Both the position numbers and the translations under genes were made by a program. From Pseudomonadota bacterium (GTDB lineage Bacteria > Pseudomonadota > Alphaproteobacteria > Rhizobiales > Xanthobacteraceae): a stretch of 64,000 nt of DNA. This document shows positions 58,730 to 64,000 of this stretch, in pieces. The notes beneath the pieces are model-generated. The model was not told where the DNA came from and did not search any database. It saw only the letters and a list, made by a program, of their open reading frames with translations. The stretch is taken from assembly GCA_023422775.1 (NCBI GenBank), contig JAFAGM010000095.1, positions 1 to 64,000 of the forward strand, written 5' to 3'. The number at the start of each line of letters is the position of its first letter. The stretch's first letter is position 1.

Positions 58730-61183
58730 ATGATTGAAGTGGCGGGACGCGCGCACTGCTGCGCAACTGATGGCGGCATGGGTGTTGCGGGCATGTTGCC
58801 CTCGTGGCTCGACGAAAACCGCGGTGCCTATGCTGCGCTCGGCACTGCCGCGGTCGGCCTTGCTTCGCTGTTTGCGGCGACCGAAACGGTTCAGGCCCAG
58901 CAGTCATCCAGCACCCAATTGCCGCCCGTTCAGGTCGATGCACCCGGTGCGCGCCGTGCTCCAGCTGCGGCATCGCGTCAGGCTGCGCCGAGCCGCACTG
59001 TTCGTGCGGTAACACGCCCGGCGCCGCCGCCCGCCGCGCTGCCGCCGGCTGCTACCGCGCCGTCGGTGTTCGACGGCACCCAGTCGCCGAACACGCTGCA
59101 GGCCGGTACCGGTATGTCGCGCATGCCCGGTACGATTCAGAGCACGCCACAGGTCGTCAACGTCGTTCCAGAACGGATCATCCGCGAGCAGAATATCACC
59201 ACGGTCGATCAGGCGCTGCGCAACGTGCCGGGTGTCACCACGGCGATCGGCGAGGGCGGCGGCGGCCTCAATGGCGACCAGTTCCGCATCCGCGGCTTCG
59301 ACGCCAAGGGCGATCTCTACGTCGATGGCCTGCGCGACTTCGGCGTCTACGTGCGCGATTCCTTCTTCATCGATCAGGTGCAGGTGTTCAAGGGGCCGTC
59401 TTCCGAAAGCTTCGGCATGGGCACCACCGGCGGTGCAATCAATCTGCAGTCCAAGACGGCGCGCGCAGGCACGTTCTACGGCGTCGATGGCCTGATCGGT
59501 TCGGGCTTCTGGGGCCGCGGCACCTTCGACATCAACCAGCAGATCAATGCCAACCAGGCCTTCCGCATCTACGGCATGGTCAACGAGCAGAAGATCGAGG
59601 GACGCGATCATGTCCGTTCCGATCGTCAGGGCCTTGGTGCGTCGTTCGTGACGGGTCTGCAGACCGACACGCAGTGGACGCTGAACTATCTCTATCAGCA
59701 CAACGAGCGCACACCGGAATATGGCGTCCCGATCATCGGGCTCGGCAATGGCAACGGCACGCCTACCAAGGCTAATCCCGGCCTGCCGGTAACCGAGCTT
59801 GGCCTGCCGCGTTCGATCTTCTACGGCAAGTCGACCGACCTCGACGAGTCGAACACCCACATGCTGACCTCGCGTTTGAAAAGCGAGATCAATCCGTGGC
59901 TCACCGTCACCAACGATACACGGCTGTCCTATTTCGATCGTTATTTCAGCACCAGCGGTCCGGGATGCGATGCGGCCTGTGCGGTGTCCTTCTTCAACGG
60001 CGGCAATCCGGTCATGACGTATGTCGGCGGCAGCCCGACCTATGATCAGGACTCCTGGGCGATCCAGAACCTGACGACCGCCGTCGCCAAGTTCCACACC
60101 GGCTTCCTGCGCCACGAGGCCGTGGCCGGCGTCGACCTGTTCTATGCGGAGAACAATCGCCAGAACTATTACGTCACCGGCACCAAGCTGGGACAGCCAA
60201 TCCGGACGCCGATCTTCCAGGCTTCCGGCTACGGCTATGCACCCAATCCGTTCAACACGCGCAATTCGTCAGGAAGCGACGTCGGCCTGTTCTTCGGCGA
60301 CCGGATGTGGTTCACCGAGCAACTGTCGATCCTCGGCGGCTTCCGCTGGGATCGCTACGAGGTCGATCACGCGCAGAAGACCTCGACCGGAACGCCGCCG
60401 GTGCTGGCCACCAATACGGTCTCCAACCAGTCGACGAGTTTCATCACACCGCGCGTCAGCGTGCTGTACGAGCCGTACAAGAACCAGACCTTCTACGTGA
60501 CCTATTCGGAAGCAGCATCGCCTCCCGGACAGTTCATCACCAGCGGGCCGTCGACGCTCAATCCGTTGCAGCCCAACCTGCAGCCGGAAATGTCGAAGAC
60601 CTATGAAGGCGGCTTCAAGCTGAACTCGGCGGACGGGCGCCTCGGCTTCACGGCCGCGGGCTTCCAGGTCACCAAGAGCAATGCGCTGTTCACCGATCCG
60701 ACCACCGGTGACTTGGTGGCGACCGGCGAGAGGCAGCGGGTCTCCGGTTTCGAAGGCGGCGTCACCGGACAGATCACCGATGCCTGGAACATGATGCTGG
60801 CCTACGCCTATTTCGACAGCGAGATCCTGACCTCGACCACCCTCACTAATATCGGCAACCAGGTCCAGGGCGTCGCGCACAACAACCTGTCGATGTGGAC
60901 GACGTATAACCTCTCGACCCTGGTCAATACCGGGCCGGGTCGCCTGACCGCGGGCCTCGGCGTCTTCTATCGCGACAGGGTGTTCACCTCGAGCGCGAAC
61001 ACGCTGTTGGTGCCTCATTCGTTCTCGGTCGATGCCATGCTCTCCTATGAGTGGGACAAGTACCGCATCGCGCTCAATGGCTACAATCTGACCAACCAGA
61101 CCAACTACGACTCGTTCTTCAACAACCGCGCCATTCCGAATGCGGGGCGAACATTCACGCTTGCGGGCGCAATTCGCTGGTAA
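58730..61183 (+). CDS. fiu: TonB-dependent catecholate siderophore receptor, Fiu-like
   Basis: An 817-residue outer-membrane receptor. An exported N-terminus (hydrophobic LGTAAVGLASLFAA) and a Pro/Ala-rich linker (about residues 75-130) precede the plug: PERIIREQNITTVDQALRNVPGVT, FRIRGFDAKGDLYVDGLRDFG and VQVFKGPSSESFGMGTTGG. The 22-strand barrel follows, ending in an aromatic residue (AGAIRW). The plug is closest in pattern to Fiu/CirA-type catecholate receptors. The ligand is a ferric catechol or a monomer product. Start ATG 58730 rather than 58676 because the first 18 codons are not signal-like. Confidence 0.9.
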   Translation: MIEVAGRAHCCATDGGMGVAGMLPSWLDENRGAYAALGTAAVGLASLFAATETVQAQQSSSTQLPPVQVDAPGARRAPAAASRQAAPSRTVRAVTRPAPPPAALPPAATAPSVFDGTQSPNTLQAGTGMSRMPGTIQSTPQVVNVVPERIIREQNITTVDQALRNVPGVTTAIGEGGGGLNGDQFRIRGFDAKGDLYVDGLRDFGVYVRDSFFIDQVQVFKGPSSESFGMGTTGGAINLQSKTARAGTFYGVDGLIGSGFWGRGTFDINQQINANQAFRIYGMVNEQKIEGRDHVRSDRQGLGASFVTGLQTDTQWTLNYLYQHNERTPEYGVPIIGLGNGNGTPTKANPGLPVTELGLPRSIFYGKSTDLDESNTHMLTSRLKSEINPWLTVTNDTRLSYFDRYFSTSGPGCDAACAVSFFNGGNPVMTYVGGSPTYDQDSWAIQNLTTAVAKFHTGFLRHEAVAGVDLFYAENNRQNYYVTGTKLGQPIRTPIFQASGYGYAPNPFNTRNSSGSDVGLFFGDRMWFTEQLSILGGFRWDRYEVDHAQKTSTGTPPVLATNTVSNQSTSFITPRVSVLYEPYKNQTFYVTYSEAASPPGQFITSGPSTLNPLQPNLQPEMSKTYEGGFKLNSADGRLGFTAAGFQVTKSNALFTDPTTGDLVATGERQRVSGFEGGVTGQITDAWNMMLAYAYFDSEILTSTTLTNIGNQVQGVAHNNLSMWTTYNLSTLVNTGPGRLTAGLGVFYRDRVFTSSANTLLVPHSFSVDAMLSYEWDKYRIALNGYNLTNQTNYDSFFNNRAIPNAGRTFTLAGAIRW

Positions 61184-61295
61184 CGCGCCCAGGAAAGTTT
61201 TCAAAACGTTCCGGCGGGATTCGCCCCGCCGGAATTGTGAGTTGTCGATGCGCTCGCTTGCCGTCGCCGGTCGAGCGCATTGAAGGGATTGTGTG

Positions 61296-61979
61296 ATGCT
61301 CGTTCATGTGCCGGGCGTTCTGACACCGGAAGAGGTCCAGCGCTGCCGTGCCATTCTCAAGGCCAGCGAATGGGTCGACGGCCGCGAAACGGCGGGCGAG
61401 CAGGCCGCAAAGGCCAAGGACAATCTGCAGATATCGGAAGGCTCGAAGGCGGGTATGGAGGCCGGCGACATCGTGCTGCGCGCGCTCGGCCGCAATCCGG
61501 TGTTCAACTCGGCGGCGCTGCCGCTCCGCGTGCTGCCGCCGCTGTTCAATCGCTACGATGTCGGCATGGAATTCCACGCGCATGTCGACGGGGCGATCCG
61601 CGCGATGCCGCATAGCGGCATGCGCATCCGTGCCGACGTCTCGACCACGCTGTTCCTGACGCCGCCGGAAGAATACGACGGCGGCGAACTAGTGATTGCC
61701 GACACCTATGGAGATCATGTCGTCAAGCTTCCTGCCGGCGACATGATCGTCTATCCGGCGACCAGCCTGCATCACGTCACGGCGATCACGCGCGGCAGCC
61801 GCTGGTCGTCGTTCTTCTGGTCGCAATCGATGGTGAAGGACGACGGCAAGCGTACGCTGATGTACGATCTCGACCGCGCGATCATCGACATCCGCACCCG
61901 CCTACCGGATACCGATCCAGCCGTCATCGCCCTGACCAGCCACTATCACAATCTGCTGCGGCGCTGGGCGGAGCTCTGA
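61296..61979 (+). CDS. piuC: PKHD-type 2-oxoglutarate/Fe(II) hydroxylase PiuC
   Basis: A 227-residue dioxygenase of the PiuC/YbiX family. The iron ligands are the His and Asp in FHAHVDGAI (H-x-D), the distal His in LHHVTAITRGSR, and the Arg that binds 2-oxoglutarate. PiuC genes go with Fiu-like receptors and are iron regulated; the substrate is unknown, possibly the siderophore or a receptor-linked protein. The preceding codon is GTG, so a start at 61293 (one residue longer) is possible. Two bases before the Sel1 gene. Confidence 0.93.
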   Translation: MLVHVPGVLTPEEVQRCRAILKASEWVDGRETAGEQAAKAKDNLQISEGSKAGMEAGDIVLRALGRNPVFNSAALPLRVLPPLFNRYDVGMEFHAHVDGAIRAMPHSGMRIRADVSTTLFLTPPEEYDGGELVIADTYGDHVVKLPAGDMIVYPATSLHHVTAITRGSRWSSFFWSQSMVKDDGKRTLMYDLDRAIIDIRTRLPDTDPAVIALTSHYHNLLRRWAEL

Positions 61980-61981
61980 CG

Positions 61982-62824
61982 ATGCGCGCAGATGCGCCGA
62001 GCTACGAGGCGCTGAGGCAGGAGACGCCGGAGTCGCTGCAAATCAAGCTCGCGGCTTCGCCCGAGGAAGCAGCGCGCTGGGTCGAGGCCGCAGCGCACAG
62101 CGGCTCGAAGCCTGCGATCGTCAATTGGGCCCAGATGCTGCTCGACGGCCATGGAACGCGGCGCGATCCCGAAGCTGCGTTTCGCTGGTTCGTGATCGCG
62201 GCGGATACCGGCTACCCCGACGGCATCAATATGGTCGGACGTTGCCACGAGCTTGGCTGGGGCACGCCGGTCGATCTCGAGGAAGCCGCGCGATGCTACA
62301 ATCTTGCTGCGGCGCTTGGCCACCACTGGGCGAAATTCAACCTCGGCGTCATGCTGGTTGCCGGTAGCGGCGTCAAACGCGATTTGGCCACGGCCCTGTC
62401 GCTGTTCGTCGCGTCCGCGCGTGCCGGAAACCACAAGGCGATGAACATGATCGGGCGCTATTGCGAGGAGGGCTGGCGCGGCAAGAGCAAACCGGCCGCC
62501 GCGATGCGCTGGTACGCCCGTGCAGCGTTCAGGGGCTGTTTCCGCGGACAGTTTCACCTGGCGCGCTTCTATGCCTCGGCCGGACGTATCGAGGAGGCCG
62601 AGGCCTGGCTGTTGCGTTCGATCGACGGTGCCCCGGCTGATTTCAGCTGCGAGATAGCCCCGCTGCTGGAGCGGCATCCGCATCAGGCGATCCAGGCGCT
62701 TGCGACGCGCGCCGCCGCGAAGGCCAGCGACGCGATGCGGGCAAGGGTTACGCAGCCCGATGAAGGAAATCGCAGACCGTCAGGGGTGATCCCCGCGTTT
62801 CGCAGGATAAAAAAACGTCGGTAG
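61982..62824 (+). CDS. Sel1-repeat protein of the piuC locus
   Basis: A 280-residue soluble protein made of Sel1 units (ARWVEAAAHSGSKPAIVNWAQ, AFRWFVIAADTGYPDGINMV, ARCYNLAAALGHHWAKFNLG, ALSLFVASARAGNHKAMNMI). No signal peptide, so cytoplasmic. The order receptor-piuC-Sel1 matches the Pseudomonas piuA/piuC neighbourhood, which supports a shared, unknown role. The start lies 2 bases after piuC, hence coupled. Its stop codon is within a few bases of a recombination junction. Confidence 0.9.
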   Translation: MRADAPSYEALRQETPESLQIKLAASPEEAARWVEAAAHSGSKPAIVNWAQMLLDGHGTRRDPEAAFRWFVIAADTGYPDGINMVGRCHELGWGTPVDLEEAARCYNLAAALGHHWAKFNLGVMLVAGSGVKRDLATALSLFVASARAGNHKAMNMIGRYCEEGWRGKSKPAAAMRWYARAAFRGCFRGQFHLARFYASAGRIEEAEAWLLRSIDGAPADFSCEIAPLLERHPHQAIQALATRAAAKASDAMRARVTQPDEGNRRPSGVIPAFRRIKKRR

Positions 62825-62827
62825 CCA

Positions 62828-63376
62828 CTAAGGCGTCGCGACATGGGCATCGTCTTCCAGACGCCGATCCTCTTTCCATGGCCCACGGTCATTGAGAACG
62901 TGCTTCTGCCGGCGCATGTGCTGAAGCTTCTGGAGGGGCAGAGCCGGGAGCGGGCTCTTCATCTTCTGGAGATGGTGGGCCTCAGCGATTTCGCCCAGAA
63001 ATATCCGAACGAGCTGTCCGGTGGCATGCAGCAGAGGGTGTCCATCGCCCGGGCACTGGTGCACGATCCCGCAATCGTCTTGATGGACGAGCCGTTCGGC
63101 GCGCTCGACGCGATGACGCGGGATCACATGAACGGCGAGCTGCGGCGGATCTGGCGGCAGTCCTCGAAGACGATCATCTTCGTAACGCACTCGATTCCCG
63201 AAGCTGTCTTCCTCGGCGGACGGGTCATCGTCATGACACCCCGTCCGGGTCGCATCGCGGATGTGATTGACATCGATCTACCGGATGACCGCGATATCGA
63301 CATCGTGAACACGGACCAGTTCGGCGTCTATACCCGGCGGATCCGTCAGTTCTTCAGCAAGCGCAGGACCGACTGA
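62828..63376 (+). pseudogene. 5'-truncated ABC transporter ATPase (SsuB/TauB/NrtD type)
   Basis: The frame is recognisable from RRDMGIVFQTPILFPW (Q-loop) through the signature LSGGMQQRVSIARAL, Walker B IVLMDEPFGALDAMTR and the H-loop IFVTHSIPEAV to a normal end. The first 75-80 residues with Walker A are missing: similarity begins 4-6 bases after the Sel1 stop. Without Walker A it cannot hydrolyse ATP. Relatives import taurine, sulfonates, nitrate or pyrimidine precursors. A remnant of a locus cut at the iron cluster border. Confidence 0.88.
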
Positions 63377-63423
63377 CGAGCAGCGAAGGCCTCGCAATTT
63401 TTCCGGTTCGTGCAAGAGTATTT

Positions 63424-63693
63424 GTGCGTCGACCGGAACTCGTACTTGTGCCGCTGCTCTTCGTGGTCCTGATCGTGACCTGGCATCTGACGGTCACGCT
63501 CTTCAACGTGCTCGGCTATATCCTGCCAAAGCCGCACGGGGTTGCGACGGCGTTCGTCAACGGAGTTTCCAGCGGCCTCTTCCTCTATCACGGCGCCTAC
63601 ACGCTGACGGAGGCGCTGAGCGGATTCGCGATCGCTGCCATAGCGGGGATCGTCGGCAGTCTGTCCCCTCGAGATCACCGCGTCGAGATGTGA
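63424..63693 (+). pseudogene. 3'-truncated ABC permease (SsuC/TauC type)
   Basis: The first 80 residues match this permease family: an N-terminal membrane span (LVLVPLLFVVLIVTWHLTV), YILPKPHGVATAFVNG, YHGAYTLTEALSGFAIAA. Similarity ends near GIVGSL (about 63663); the last dozen residues are a chance tail. Start GTG at 63424, 47 bases after the ATPase remnant. The permease core with the coupling loop is missing, so it is not functional. Confidence 0.85.
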
Positions 63694-64000
63694 AGTGGTG
63701 GCGGAGTAGGTCCAAGCCAATGGCTTCTCTCGCGGTGTCCACCGTCGCAGCGAGAGATCCTTCCGGATCTGCTTGAATCGGGGGATTCTGAAATCGGCGG
63801 TGTACTGTTGCGAAGCGACGTTATCGTCAGGTGCCACGGCGAGCTGCAGAGTCTTCTGGAACTGTCACTCGCGCTGGGAGGTCAGTAATCGCCCAGATCG
63901 ACGAGCAATGAGGCCGCCAGGCCTTCTTCGGCGATAGAGACTCGATGATGTTGCATAGCCTTCGTCAACGCGGGATTCCAGACTGCGTCGACTATCTTCC
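63664..64000. other. Unidentified sequence beyond a junction
   Basis: The sequence after the permease break is unrelated to the ABC locus. The first bases TGTCCCCTCGAGATCACC may be an element end. In the minus direction a frame enters from the window edge and ends at TGA 63882-63884 (ending ...SLLVDLGDY). These 38 codons look protein-like, but the family is not recognised. An insertion sequence or other mobile DNA is a guess. Confidence 0.35.

Overview
The window is chromosomal DNA from a G+C-rich alphaproteobacterium, most likely Bradyrhizobium or a close relative (Nitrobacteraceae/Bradyrhizobiaceae). This rests on the gene families (DUF3551, DUF1194 and DUF1499 proteins, a RibB with a degenerate RibA half, the dxs/tlyA/xseB neighbourhood), on at least six families of dispersed palindromic repeats between genes, and on an Irr-box-like site in an iron locus. 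No rRNA, CRISPR array or intact insertion sequence is visible. One tRNA is present, tRNA-Gln(TTG).

Layout. 1-9.8 kb: truncated Kef-type antiporter, RibB, glutaryl-CoA dehydrogenase, an MBL hydrolase, a DUF1499 protein, a Pro/Ala-rich membrane protein and a DmdB-like acyl-CoA ligase. 9.9-25 kb: cell-envelope genes (extensin-like protein, L,D-transpeptidase), a CorA-type transporter, an SDR, pdxH, a DnaJ-class chaperone, an ECF sigma/anti-sigma pair, a histidine phosphatase, aroC, a GMC oxidoreductase, a class III cyclase, an unknown protein and clpS. 25-38 kb: a Sel1-like protein, a DUF1194 protein, RNA methyltransferases (RlmD-like, TlyA), a nucleoside deoxyribosyltransferase-like protein, dxs, an unusual membrane hydrolase, xseB, an HDAC-like deacetylase and a periplasmic 5'-nucleotidase. 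38-46 kb: enoyl-CoA hydratase, a glyoxalase-fold protein, small unknowns and a complete branched-chain amino-acid-type ABC operon (livK-H-M-G-F, minus strand).

46.25-51.45 kb is the accessory part. It holds one large, visibly lower-G+C gene (1446 aa) encoding a STAND/NACHT-type NTPase with a C-terminal PD-(D/E)xK-like nuclease motif. On its left it abuts the remains of a vapB-type antitoxin gene; on its right is a long gene-free stretch of genus-type interspersed repeat. It is the best candidate here for an undescribed defence system. Its domain order, NTPase first and nuclease last, is the reverse of the N-terminal-nuclease Avs proteins.

51.6-64 kb: a MalY/PatB-type aminotransferase, a DmdC-like acyl-CoA dehydrogenase and tRNA-Gln, then an iron-acquisition locus. 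Two divergent operons face each other across a promoter region with an Irr-box-like AGAA-N3-TTCT dyad. To the right run a Fiu-like TonB receptor, PiuC and a Sel1 protein. To the left run a PepSY protein, DUF2271, DUF4198 and ApbE, plausibly a flavin-dependent periplasmic iron-reduction module. The right end is broken: the 3' part of an SsuB/TauB-type ABC ATPase starts directly after the Sel1 stop codon, and the following permease gene is cut after about 80 codons by unrelated sequence.
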